DNA from: JACMLC01 sp963720235
GTDB taxonomy: Bacteria > Acidobacteriota > Blastocatellia > Pyrinomonadales > Pyrinomonadaceae
Reading direction: 5' to 3'
Assembly: GCA_963720235.1 (NCBI GenBank)
Contig: OY970389.1
Location: forward strand, 4,588,001 to 4,652,000
Length of the DNA: 64,000 nucleotides
Shown here: one piece after another, positions 18,501-26,040 of the stretch
Layout: each line of letters opens with the position of its first letter
How positions within the stretch are numbered: the stretch's first letter is position 1
Position numbers and translations under genes: made by a program
The notes under the pieces: generated by a model
The model's database searches: none
Told to the model about the DNA's origin: nothing
The model's input: the letters and a program-made list of their open reading frames with translations, nothing else

Positions 18501-19272
18501 GCTCACGTGCATGCCCTTGCGTCGCATGCGCCGCAGCCCATGCTTCCAGAAGACGCAAAGCGACGCGCACGCGCAGAGCTTCTTCCGCGCTCTCGCCTGC
18601 TATCTCAGACTCGAATTGCGCGAGAAGTTTTTCCGTCTCCGTTCCCGCAAGCTTTCTGCGCGCAGCATCAAGCACGCGCAAAGTCTCTTGAGAGACAGCA
18701 TCACTTTCATCAGCCTTCTTCTCTAAATGCTTTTCACAATCAAGCAAGCGCACGGTCATGCGCGCCGTGCCAAGCTCTTTGTCCGAGTCGAGTGTTTCGG
18801 GGAAAGCAGCTTGACGCAATGCTTCAAGCGAGGCATGCAATGCATCTGCGTCGAGCAGGGAAGCTTCTGCGGCGGGAAATTTTTTGAGTGCGCGGCGTGC
18901 GATGAAGAACTTAAAAATCCATATCGGGTCTTGCTCTCTGACGCTTTCAATCTGCCGCTCGCGCATTTCTTCGACCTCGAAAATGCGCGCGACAAATTGT
19001 GAGAGATGCGGGGCGGCTGCAATCAGTAGTTCGGATTCAACCTTCTGCTCGTAGCCCGCGCCGCGCGCCGCTAGATATGCCAAGAGCGCGCCGTGAAGCT
19101 CAGGCTCGGAATGTGCCAACTCTTCGTAAAAGAGATTCGCAAGCTCGCGCAGACGCTCAGGGCTGTAAAGGTCTGCGTAAGAAAAGCCGTCTATGCCCAG
19201 CTTGAGATTTGTGCTTGTGGTCTCGGTTCGCGCCCGCTCGTCCGGGGCATGGTCGGTAATGATTTCTGGCAT
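15526..19272 (-). CDS. GltD-like/PyrK-like fused flavoprotein (NfnB-NfnA-like)
   Basis: A 1248-residue cytoplasmic Fe-S flavoprotein. Residues 1-310 are an unrecognised helical extension. Next is a GltD-type segment with cysteines at 322, 325, 333, 356, 388, 396, 399 and 403 for Fe-S clusters. FAD binding follows (VVGLGPAGYTL, about 461-470), then an NAD(P) site (IVIGGGLTAIDTATEL, about 633). From about residue 925 it becomes a PyrK/ferredoxin-NADP reductase module (HPGQFYRL, LLAGGGLGNAVL, IAIGSDRMMSAV). The end carries a [2Fe-2S] motif of C1180, C1186, C1189 and C1207. In Nfn enzymes these two halves are separate subunits that bifurcate electrons between NADPH, NAD and ferredoxin. Whether the fusion bifurcates is unknown. 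Confidence 0.85.
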   Translation of the reverse strand: MPEIITDHAPDERARTETTSTNLKLGIDGFSYADLYSPERLRELANLFYEELAHSEPELHGALLAYLAARGAGYEQKVESELLIAAAPHLSQFVARIFEVEEMRERQIESVREQDPIWIFKFFIARRALKKFPAAEASLLDADALHASLEALRQAAFPETLDSDKELGTARMTVRLLDCEKHLEKKADESDAVSQETLRVLDAARRKLAGTETEKLLAQFESEIAGESAEEALRVRVALRLLEAWAAAHATQGHAREHVRRWVSFHFPHQLDYQHLVQIERPRADVPELMQGLDQNLRRRDGFGLTDPRATKREVLDEVDYCLYCHERNKDSCSKGLYERDGAVKRNPLGIKLEGCPLDEKISEMHVLKKRGDSIAALALVMIDNPMCPGTGHRICNDCMKSCIFQKQEPVNIPQAETGVLTDVLEMPYGFEIYSLLTRWNPLNAKQPYALPYNGKNILVVGLGPAGYTLAHYLLNEGFGVVGIDGLKIEPLTHLLTGSHDETPLPVRDVGEIETKLDERVLAGFGGVSEYGITVRWDKNFLTLIHLTLARRDHFRFYGGIRFGGTLTIEDAWQLGFDHIAIATGAGKPTIVSMKNNLIRGIRKASDFLMALQLTGAFKRDALANLQVRLPAIVIGGGLTAIDTATELFAYYPVQVEKMLARHEELASEFSVEEIWNRFNEEERAVYEEFLAHGKAIRAERERAHAAQEAPNFIPLVREWGGVSIVYRKRLQDSPAYRLNHEEVVKSLEEGISYIENMSPHEAVADEHGAVSELVFERMRQDAETEKWSSTGELVHFPARTVCVAAGTSPNIIYEKEQPGTFQLDEWNQFFAPHRVEQAADGKAHAVAAGRGERAFFTSYEKDGRFISYYGDNHPVYAGNVVKAMASAKDGYEHVTALFEKELSQLVSQTQPEREREFTRLIEYLDEQLIARVVRVDRLTETIVDVIVRAPMPARKFHPGQFYRLQNYETDASVVHHTKLMMEGIALTGAWVDVEEGLLSLIVLEMGVSSRLCATLKPGQPIVVMGPTGTPTEIPENETVLLAGGGLGNAVLFSIAKALREKSNRVIYFAGYKKGEDLFKREEIEAATDQVIWATDTGIEIEPRRTQDTHFRGNIVQAMLAYAEGRLGQPLFRLADVDRIIAIGSDRMMSAVKDARHTVLAPHLKPEHTGIGSINSPMQCMMKEVCAQCLQRHVDPLTGKESFVFSCFNQDQKLDEVDFSNLNSRLRANTVQEKMANLWLDKLLREAH

Positions 19273-19471
19273 ATGTTCCGGCAGGTCTTATAATCGCGTC
19301 TGAGAAAGTAAACGGGGAGCACCTGTCGCCCGCACTCGCTCGCCGAAGAAGTTAAGCTAATGCTGCATGATGGCTTTCTTGTTCGAGTGCGGACGCAAGC
19401 AAAGTATAACACTAGGGCCGGACGTGTCTCAAAAGAAGGTAGTGGTTCAGTTTCATAAGCGGAAAGAAGAA

Positions 19472-19522
19472 GTCTCCCGCTGGTGGCGCAAAGGCGCAAA
19501 GAAGACAAGCTGTTTTTCTTTA
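19472..19522. repeat. Truncated GCAAAGGC-type repeat, copy 3
   Basis: gtctcccgc, a short substitution, then ggcgcaaaggcgcaaagaag and the loop acaagctgtttttctttt-like sequence match copy 1 (1657) including its loop. The right arm is absent. It is a decayed half element upstream of tRNA-Glu. Confidence 0.7.
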
Positions 19523-19574
19523 TTTCGGTGATGAATGAAATGGACGAAACTGTGCGACGGCAAGATAGCTCCGC

Positions 19575-19604
19575 TTGCCAATCAGAGATGGCTGATTCTA
19601 TAAT
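19575..19604 (+). promoter_or_regulatory. Sigma-70 promoter of tRNA-Glu
   Basis: TTGCCA (19575-19580) and a perfect TATAAT (19599-19604) are separated by 18 bp. The expected start site near 19611 is 10 bases before the tRNA. Confidence 0.8.
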
Positions 19605-19620
19605 CCTGACTTCAAGTTGC

Positions 19621-19692
19621 GGCCCGTTCGTCTAGGGGTTAGGACGTAGCCCTCTCAAGGCTAAAACACGAGTTCAATTCTCGTACGGGCTA
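19621..19692 (+). tRNA. tRNA-Glu (anticodon CUC)
   Basis: The acceptor stem is GGCCCGT/ACGGGCT with a G-U first pair. The D arm is TCTAGGGGTTAGGA, and the anticodon stem TAGCC/GGCTA encloses loop CTCTCAA with anticodon CTC at 19654-19656. The T arm is ACGAG TTCAATT CTCGT. Discriminator A; CCA is not encoded. It has its own promoter and terminator. Confidence 0.95.
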
Positions 19693-19701
19693 TTAAAGTT
19701 T

Positions 19702-19737
19702 AAGGCCCGGCAACCTTTATGGATTGCCGGGCCTTTG
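19702..19737. terminator. Bidirectional terminator between tRNA-Glu and the TonB receptor
   Basis: AAGGCCCGGCAA and TTGCCGGGCCTTT form a 12-bp stem around a 10-base loop. A and T runs on both sides let it serve both the tRNA and the convergent receptor gene. Confidence 0.85.
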
Positions 19738-19776
19738 TGTGTTTGAGAGCTAAGCTCTCAAGCTTTGTGTCGTCCG

Positions 19777-22700
19777 TTAGAAGATAAACTTAATCTGGTA
19801 ACGGATGACGCGCCCACCGGCGTCTGCAAACTTCGGATCGAGGAAACGACCAGAAGCCGTGCCGGGGACAAAGGCTGTTACGCCAGTCATCGGATTAAAC
19901 GAAGCCGAGCCGACGCTCGCGCCGTAGCCCTGCTCGCCGGGCGAGAAGGGGCTGACGCTTGGAATAGTGTACTGCGGATGGTTGAACGCATTGTAGAGTT
20001 CCGTGCGGAACTCCAATGAGCGGGTTTCACCAATCTTGATGCGCTTCAAAAGATTGATGTTCCAGTTGTTGATTCCAGGCGTGCGCTCTGTGTTGCGGCC
20101 CGTCGTGCCGAAACGTTGCGCGCTGGCGGGAAGCGCTGCGCTGAAGGCCGGAAGGCCGATATACTGAGCAGTGTTCGGATCAATCGCCGCGAAGCCGCCG
20201 AGCGGGCCGGGAGCATCAGGGTTCAGGTATCCGGTAATCGCACCGGTCTGCGTGTTCACGATGGGAACGGCGCGCACGCCCTTCTGTCCATTCGGGTTGA
20301 AGAGCGGACGGTCAAGGTTGCCGCCCACGCCATCTGCGTCCACGCCGTTGACAACCGTCAGAGGCGTTCCGCTTTCAAAAGTGGTGATGCCTGAAATCTC
20401 AAAACCACCAAGAAGCTTGCCGGCAAAACCACGCTGCTCCTTCATGAACGGAAGAGCATAGACGTATGTGATTGAAGCTCTGTGCGGACGATCAAACAAG
20501 GAGACCGAACGCTCGCGCGCCTGGCCGCCGAAGATTGAAGGAAACGCAGCTTGCTGTGGCAGGTTGTTTCCGGCGACGCCAAAAACTTCGCTGCCGTTGT
20601 CAATGAACTTGGACCAAGTATATGCGCCAGTAATCGTGAAGCCATTAGCGAAACGACGCGTCAGGCTGAACTGCCCTGAGTGATAGTTTGAATTTCCGCT
20701 ATTGGTACGGATCAGGCGCGAGCCCTGCAAGTTGTCAAGACGGCCAGAGATGTTGCAACCCGCAGCTCCCGGCGTACAGGTCAGAGAACCTGTAAAGGCT
20801 GCCGGTGTGATGCGCGTCGGGGTGACGAGCGGAATCACGCGGGTCGGGTTCGGAGCCGGAACGGTCGGGTTCAAGTCTTCATTGATGAAGAGCTTGGTTC
20901 CCTTCGAGCCGACATAGGAAGCATCCAAGACCAGATTGAGTGGCAATGTGCGTTGGAATCCGGCAGACCATCTCTGGTAATACGGATTGACTAAATCGCT
21001 CGTGACCAGCGTCTGGCCGTCGAGCGGAGTAAGCGCGCGTGCGACAGTCGGCAAGTTGCCGGACAAGTTCGCCAGACCGCGCGGGCCGTTGCTTGCGTTC
21101 GAAGGGATATTCGTCGCCACTACGTTCGGCGAAGAGGTTGCCGCATTCGAAGCGATGTTGTTAAAGAACGAGTCGTAGCCAATCTGGTAGCCTGCGCGGA
21201 AGACAGTCTTTCTGTCGCCCACAAGGCTTCCGAGGAAGCCGCTCGTGTAAGACGGCGACCATGCGATACCAAAGGTCGGAGCAAAGTTATTGTTATCGCT
21301 CTCGACCTGATTCGGCAGGCTGAACGGCCCTGTTAACGTTACCGGGTTGATATTGAACAAGCCCGTGAAAGCAGCCGTGCGCAGCGTGCGCGTCGGGTTG
21401 CCGAAGTTCTCATAACGCAGACCGAGCGTCATTGTCAGAGACTCCGTCACGCGCCAGCGATCCTGGAAGAAGTAGGCTTGACGGAACAGGAACGGATAAT
21501 AGACGGGGCTGCCGAAGTCTATACGAGCGCCGCCCGCGCCGCCGCCAAAGTTATCCACGAAGTTAGCAAAGCCTGTATAGCCTGTGCTGGCCGAGTAGGT
21601 CAGCAATCCGCGCTCGACAATCGGAGCAAACTGCTTCGAGCGTTGCGAGAGCAAGTCCACGCCGAAGCGGAACGTGTGATTGCCTTTCAGCCATGTCACT
21701 GTATCCTGTAGACCATAGTTGTTGGCGATACGTCCCTGCGGGATGTTGGTCGCCACGCCGAAGGAGCTGATGCCGCCAACGTCGAAGCGCGGCAGCGTGA
21801 AGGCCTGCAAGTCCGGCCCGACAATCGGGAAGTCAAACAGGATGCGGTTATAGTGCAAGCGCACTTCGTTCGTCACGCTCGGTGAAAAGACGTGCGTTTC
21901 AGTAAGCAGCAGGTTATTGAACGTGCCACGAAAATCCGCGATGAAGTTGGGGAAGGTGACATCCGCGCCCGCAGGCTGGATTTGGTCGCCCCAAGTATAG
22001 CGGATAGCAAACTGATCTTTGTCGCTGATCTTGTGATCAACGCGGGCGATAATCTGCTGGTCAAAGAACTTCGTGGGAATTGAGAAAGAGCCTATGCCGA
22101 ACTGAATCGCAGGACGTGCGACGCCGCCGGGGCTCACGCCAAGCGCGATGTTCTGGAGATTCGTCGTGCCGATGACGTTTCCAGTGATGGCTAGATACTG
22201 GTCAACTCTCGGATTAGTTCCAACCGGGAAGAGGGCGCGCAACTGGTCGCGGCCCGCCTGCGTCGGAACTGTGCGGTTGAAAGTGGAATTGGCGCGCAGG
22301 CGCTGTTCCTGATAAGAGAAGAAAAAGAAGGTGCGGTTGTGTCCGTTGTAAATAGCTCGCCTTCCACCTTCGCCGAAGCGCGGCAGAAGAACCGGGCCGC
22401 CGATGGTGGCAGAGTACCACTGCTCTATACCGAACGGCGGATAACCACGCGCGACCGTGCTTGGAACCTGGCCCTGCGTATTCGTGATGGCGTCGTCACG
22501 TGTCGAATCCAGAAGATACGAGAGTGTGCCGTGAAACTCGTTGGTTCCAGACTTGGTGATGACGTTGACCACCGCGCCGCCTGCGCGACCGAACTCCGCG
22601 TCATAGTTTGAGGTCTGCACTGAAACCTCTTGCACGGCGTCAGGGTTGGTAATCTGGAAACCCTGTCCGGCGACAGAGATGTCATTGTTCTCTGTGCCGT

Positions 22701-23265
22701 CAATCAGGAAGTTGTTTGAGCGACCGCGACCGCCGTTGACGGAGAATGTGCCGACACCGAAACCGAAACGGTTGGTGGAAACACCGGGCAGCGTCAAGGC
22801 GAGTGACACCGGATTACGTCCGGCAAAAGGAAGCTCTGTAATCTTGCGCTCGTCAATGTTGCCGCCGCGCACGGGAGTCTCTGTTTGCAGCAGCGCAGCC
22901 GCATCCGTCGTTACGTCAACGACGATGGACTGTCCAGCCGGAGCCAGCGAAGTGCTGCCGTCCGCTATCTGGTTAGCAGAAACTTCAATACCTGTTTTAG
23001 TCGCCGTGCCGAAACTAGTGGCAGAGACTGCGACTGAATAGTTTCCAAGATCAACGGCGTCGAAGCGATAAAAGCCTTCGTCGTTGGTCGTGGTGGTGCG
23101 TGTGACACTCGTCTCAAGGTTGGTCAGAATCACAGTCGCGCCGGGGATGACCGCGCCGTTCGCGTCAGTAATCGTCCCGGCGACGGTTCCGCGGCTGGTC
23201 TGAGCAACGGCTACCAGCGAGAGACTGAGCAGCGCCGTTATCAGAAAGAAAAACCTTATTTTCAT
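19777..23265 (-). CDS. Oar-like TonB-dependent receptor with carboxypeptidase-regulatory domain
   Basis: A 1162-residue outer-membrane protein. The signal peptide is followed by a CarboxypepD_reg-like domain (GTVAGTITDANGAVIPGATV, about 26-105). A plug domain follows (NFLIDGTENNDISV), then a large beta-barrel ending in the outer-membrane signature RYQIKFIF with terminal Phe. The architecture is typical of the large Oar/SusC-unlike receptors that are numerous in Acidobacteria and thought to import oligosaccharides or peptides. GGAG precedes the ATG. No partner lipoprotein or TonB gene is adjacent. Substrate unknown; the nearby secreted peptidases make peptides possible, but that is inference. 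Confidence 0.92.
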   Translation of the reverse strand: MKIRFFFLITALLSLSLVAVAQTSRGTVAGTITDANGAVIPGATVILTNLETSVTRTTTTNDEGFYRFDAVDLGNYSVAVSATSFGTATKTGIEVSANQIADGSTSLAPAGQSIVVDVTTDAAALLQTETPVRGGNIDERKITELPFAGRNPVSLALTLPGVSTNRFGFGVGTFSVNGGRGRSNNFLIDGTENNDISVAGQGFQITNPDAVQEVSVQTSNYDAEFGRAGGAVVNVITKSGTNEFHGTLSYLLDSTRDDAITNTQGQVPSTVARGYPPFGIEQWYSATIGGPVLLPRFGEGGRRAIYNGHNRTFFFFSYQEQRLRANSTFNRTVPTQAGRDQLRALFPVGTNPRVDQYLAITGNVIGTTNLQNIALGVSPGGVARPAIQFGIGSFSIPTKFFDQQIIARVDHKISDKDQFAIRYTWGDQIQPAGADVTFPNFIADFRGTFNNLLLTETHVFSPSVTNEVRLHYNRILFDFPIVGPDLQAFTLPRFDVGGISSFGVATNIPQGRIANNYGLQDTVTWLKGNHTFRFGVDLLSQRSKQFAPIVERGLLTYSASTGYTGFANFVDNFGGGAGGARIDFGSPVYYPFLFRQAYFFQDRWRVTESLTMTLGLRYENFGNPTRTLRTAAFTGLFNINPVTLTGPFSLPNQVESDNNNFAPTFGIAWSPSYTSGFLGSLVGDRKTVFRAGYQIGYDSFFNNIASNAATSSPNVVATNIPSNASNGPRGLANLSGNLPTVARALTPLDGQTLVTSDLVNPYYQRWSAGFQRTLPLNLVLDASYVGSKGTKLFINEDLNPTVPAPNPTRVIPLVTPTRITPAAFTGSLTCTPGAAGCNISGRLDNLQGSRLIRTNSGNSNYHSGQFSLTRRFANGFTITGAYTWSKFIDNGSEVFGVAGNNLPQQAAFPSIFGGQARERSVSLFDRPHRASITYVYALPFMKEQRGFAGKLLGGFEISGITTFESGTPLTVVNGVDADGVGGNLDRPLFNPNGQKGVRAVPIVNTQTGAITGYLNPDAPGPLGGFAAIDPNTAQYIGLPAFSAALPASAQRFGTTGRNTERTPGINNWNINLLKRIKIGETRSLEFRTELYNAFNHPQYTIPSVSPFSPGEQGYGASVGSASFNPMTGVTAFVPGTASGRFLDPKFADAGGRVIRYQIKFIF

Positions 23266-23653
23266 ATACTCTCCTTCGATGGGGCTAAGAGTTAAGGATT
23301 TACAATTTACTCTCAGCTAAAACTAACTGGCTTTTGGTTTCGGAGAATCACCCTCTGGGCATTTCTAAAATCCTGCAAGAGCGACAATCCGAATTGTCCT
23401 GAATTTTGGAAGAATCAAGCTAAATGAAGGAAAAAAAGAACGACTAGCAGCCTGATTAATGCAATGATTATACCAACCGCATGGAAGCGGCGGGCCGAGT
23501 GGTGAATTGTTGATTTATATATGGTTAATAATCCGGCGGGCTGCAAATTGTTACGATTATTCGTCTCTTCCTTCCAAAATTATGGATAAAGTCCAAATGC
23601 TCGTAATTCCGAAACACAAAAAATCCCGCAAACTCTAGCTTTGAGTAGGCTTT
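23266..23653. other. AT-rich upstream region of the TonB receptor gene
   Basis: About 390 AT-rich bases without coding frame. A palindrome GACAATCCGAATTGTC at 23383-23398 (7 of 8 positions symmetric) could be an operator for the receptor gene. Several AT-rich promoter-like words are present, but none stands out. Confidence 0.4.
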
Positions 23654-23693
23654 AAAAGCAGACAGCCACCCGCTCAAGGTGGCTGCCTGCTTT
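23654..23693 (-). terminator. Hairpin terminator of the S9 peptidase gene
   Basis: GCAGGCAGCCACC and GGTGGCTGTCTGC (minus strand) pair with one mismatch around a 7-base loop and are followed by TTTT. It lies 24 bases after the stop. Confidence 0.8.
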
Positions 23694-23716
23694 CTGATTT
23701 ATCTGCCTGCTAAGAC

Positions 23717-25672
23717 TTAACCGGCCTCGCCGGTTTTCTTCAGATAACGGTCAAGGAAATCGAGCACGGATTTGTAGCCGCGTATCTCATTCGCCTTCTT
23801 CGTGAATCCGTGACCTTCGTTGTCGAAGACGACATATTCAACGACGCCGTTGCTTTTCTTCACCGCTTCGACAATCTCATCGGATTCGGGCTTGATGACG
23901 CGCGGGTCGTTCTTGCCCTGCAAGACTATCAACGGCCTGCGGATTTTGTCTGCATGAAAGAGCGGCGAGATGGCGCGCAGGTTCTCTTTGTCTGTTTCAG
24001 GATTGCCCATCTCTTTGTAGAGAGCCTTGCGGAAAGATTCCCAGTAAGGCGGAATGGATTCGAGCGTGCGCACCCAGTTGGAAACGCCGAAGATGTCCAC
24101 GCCGACCTGAAACTCTTCCGGCTTGAAGGCAAGCGCGGCCAGGACCATATAGCCGCCGTAAGAGCCGCCGATGATTCCGATTTTATTTTCGTCAACATAG
24201 CCGAGCGATGCCAGGTACTTCTTCGCCTCGATGCAATCCCACAAGGGCTCGCGCCCGTGCTTCTGGTCGTCCGCCGTGAAGAAGGTCTTGCCATAACCGG
24301 AACTGCCGCGATTGTTGACTCCCAAAATCACATAGCCGTGATTGACAAGGTATTGCATAAACGCGCTGTAGCCTGTGCGCGTCTGCCCGCCCGGCCCGCC
24401 GTGCACCCACACAAGCGCGGGGACTTTGTTCTGCGCGCTCGCCTGATGCGGCTTGTAGAGGATGGAAGGAATTTCCATTCCATCAAAAGATTTGTAGCGA
24501 ATCACTTCCGCTTCGGCCAAATCGTTCGGATTGATTTCAGGATTCAGACTGCTCGTCAGCCTCGTCACTTTCTTCGTCGAAAAATCATAGACGTGCAAAT
24601 CATTCGGAGAGCGCGAGCCGTTGAGATAGAAGGTCATCAACTTTTCGCTGTCCGAGATATTGACCGCAGTGATGTCTCCCGCCGGAAGCTTGGGCAGCGC
24701 GACGAGCTTGCCCGTCGCGTTGTCGTAAATCTTAATCTTCGTCCGCGCGTCTTCGTTGATGCCGACGACGCGATACTTTCCTTTCTCGGAAAAGTATGTG
24801 TACTGGACATCCCACTGAGCTTTCTCCACAGACTCTTTCTTGCCTGTCGTTAAGTCATAGCGCGCGATGTATTGAAACTCGCTGCCCTCGTCCGTCAGGT
24901 AATAGAGATAACGCGAATTGACATCGAATGCCTGCGGGCTGTGGTTAATCTCTCCCTGATGCTGCGTGATGTTCTTTAGCTCTTTGGTCTCGACGTTGTA
25001 GAGGTAGATGTCCGCGTCTGTGGTCGTACTCGGCTTGGTAAAGGCGAGATGCTTTTTATCATTTGAGATTGCTCCAAGCTGGTAGCCTGTCGTGTCCTGA
25101 TAAATGAGCGTGCGCTTGAAATCCGGGATGCTCATCTCGTAGATGTCAAAGAAGCGCGGGTCGCGTTCGTTGGTCCAAAAGAAAAAAGATTTTTTATCGT
25201 GGCTCCAACCTAAAAACTGTGCTTTGGTTTTCTCGCCGGGCGTGAGGTCTGTCTCTTTGCCGTCCGCTTCTTTCACATAGAGATGAGAGTTTTCGTTGCC
25301 GCCCTGATCGGCTGTAAAGATAAAGCGCGTGTCGTTGGGAAAGTATGCGACGGCATATGTGCTTTCCTTTGTGGAGTTGGTCAACTGTCGCGGCTCGCCG
25401 CCTGTGGCCGGAATCATATAGACATTGAAGATGCCGCTCTTGTTACTTGAAAAGAGAATCTGTTTCTCGTCGGGCGAAAAAGAGCTGCCCTGTATGCGCG
25501 TCGTGTCCATGAACTGCTCTATCGTGTATTGCTTAACTTGGCGCGCGGTCTCTTTGCGCTTCTGCGCGTGTGCGGCGGAAGCGGTTAAGAGCAGGGCCAG
25601 AAGCGCGATGATGTATGTGTGTCGGGTTTTACGAAAATTGCGTGAGGCTTGTAACTCTTCTGCTGAATTCAT
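23717..25672 (-). CDS. Secreted S9-family prolyl oligopeptidase-like peptidase
   Basis: A 651-residue peptidase with an N-terminal signal or anchor (IIALLALLLTASAAHA). A seven-bladed beta-propeller (about 50-385; repeated WSHDKKSFFF-type blades) gates an alpha/beta-hydrolase domain (about 395-650). The catalytic triad is S504 in GGSYGGY, D589 in GKNDPRV and H621 in NEGHGF. Such enzymes cut short peptides, often after proline or as acylaminoacyl peptidases. AAGGAG lies 5 bases before the ATG. It is a single-gene unit with its own terminator and is divergent from the FecR gene. Confidence 0.94.
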   Translation of the reverse strand: MNSAEELQASRNFRKTRHTYIIALLALLLTASAAHAQKRKETARQVKQYTIEQFMDTTRIQGSSFSPDEKQILFSSNKSGIFNVYMIPATGGEPRQLTNSTKESTYAVAYFPNDTRFIFTADQGGNENSHLYVKEADGKETDLTPGEKTKAQFLGWSHDKKSFFFWTNERDPRFFDIYEMSIPDFKRTLIYQDTTGYQLGAISNDKKHLAFTKPSTTTDADIYLYNVETKELKNITQHQGEINHSPQAFDVNSRYLYYLTDEGSEFQYIARYDLTTGKKESVEKAQWDVQYTYFSEKGKYRVVGINEDARTKIKIYDNATGKLVALPKLPAGDITAVNISDSEKLMTFYLNGSRSPNDLHVYDFSTKKVTRLTSSLNPEINPNDLAEAEVIRYKSFDGMEIPSILYKPHQASAQNKVPALVWVHGGPGGQTRTGYSAFMQYLVNHGYVILGVNNRGSSGYGKTFFTADDQKHGREPLWDCIEAKKYLASLGYVDENKIGIIGGSYGGYMVLAALAFKPEEFQVGVDIFGVSNWVRTLESIPPYWESFRKALYKEMGNPETDKENLRAISPLFHADKIRRPLIVLQGKNDPRVIKPESDEIVEAVKKSNGVVEYVVFDNEGHGFTKKANEIRGYKSVLDFLDRYLKKTGEAG

Positions 25673-26040
25673 CGTCTCTCCTTATAGGTAAATCTGTTCT
25701 AACACTCAAAGCTAGTAAACGGCTGGCGAGGTTTGATATTAACATCTTCTACGGCGCAAGCGGAAAATCTTGCACGATATAGTGCTGCCGCCGCACCATC
25801 TCGCACAAAGCGTGGCCGGAGAGTATGATAATTTCAATGCAAAATCGCTAGAGATGGAAGAATGGAGGATGAGGCTCAAGAAAAGGCACGCCTCTTGCTC
25901 TTGGCCTTCGGCAAAAGCAACATCCCTCGCAGGATGCTTTTTAGAACTGCACGCGCCACGCTCGCCCCTTTGAATATTTCGCGCCTGCGGTGTCAAGGGT
26001 TTCTACTTGCCTGCTGATTCAACAAAAGGAGCCACGCATC
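25673..26040. other. Divergent intergenic region
   Basis: About 370 bases between the divergent S9 peptidase and FecR-domain genes, so it must hold both promoters. I see no clear consensus boxes. AAAGGAG at the right end is the ribosome binding site for 26041. Confidence 0.4.

Noticed and set aside
23810..24853. Plus-strand ORF of 347 codons
   Set aside because: It lies entirely antisense to the well-supported S9 peptidase with its catalytic triad.
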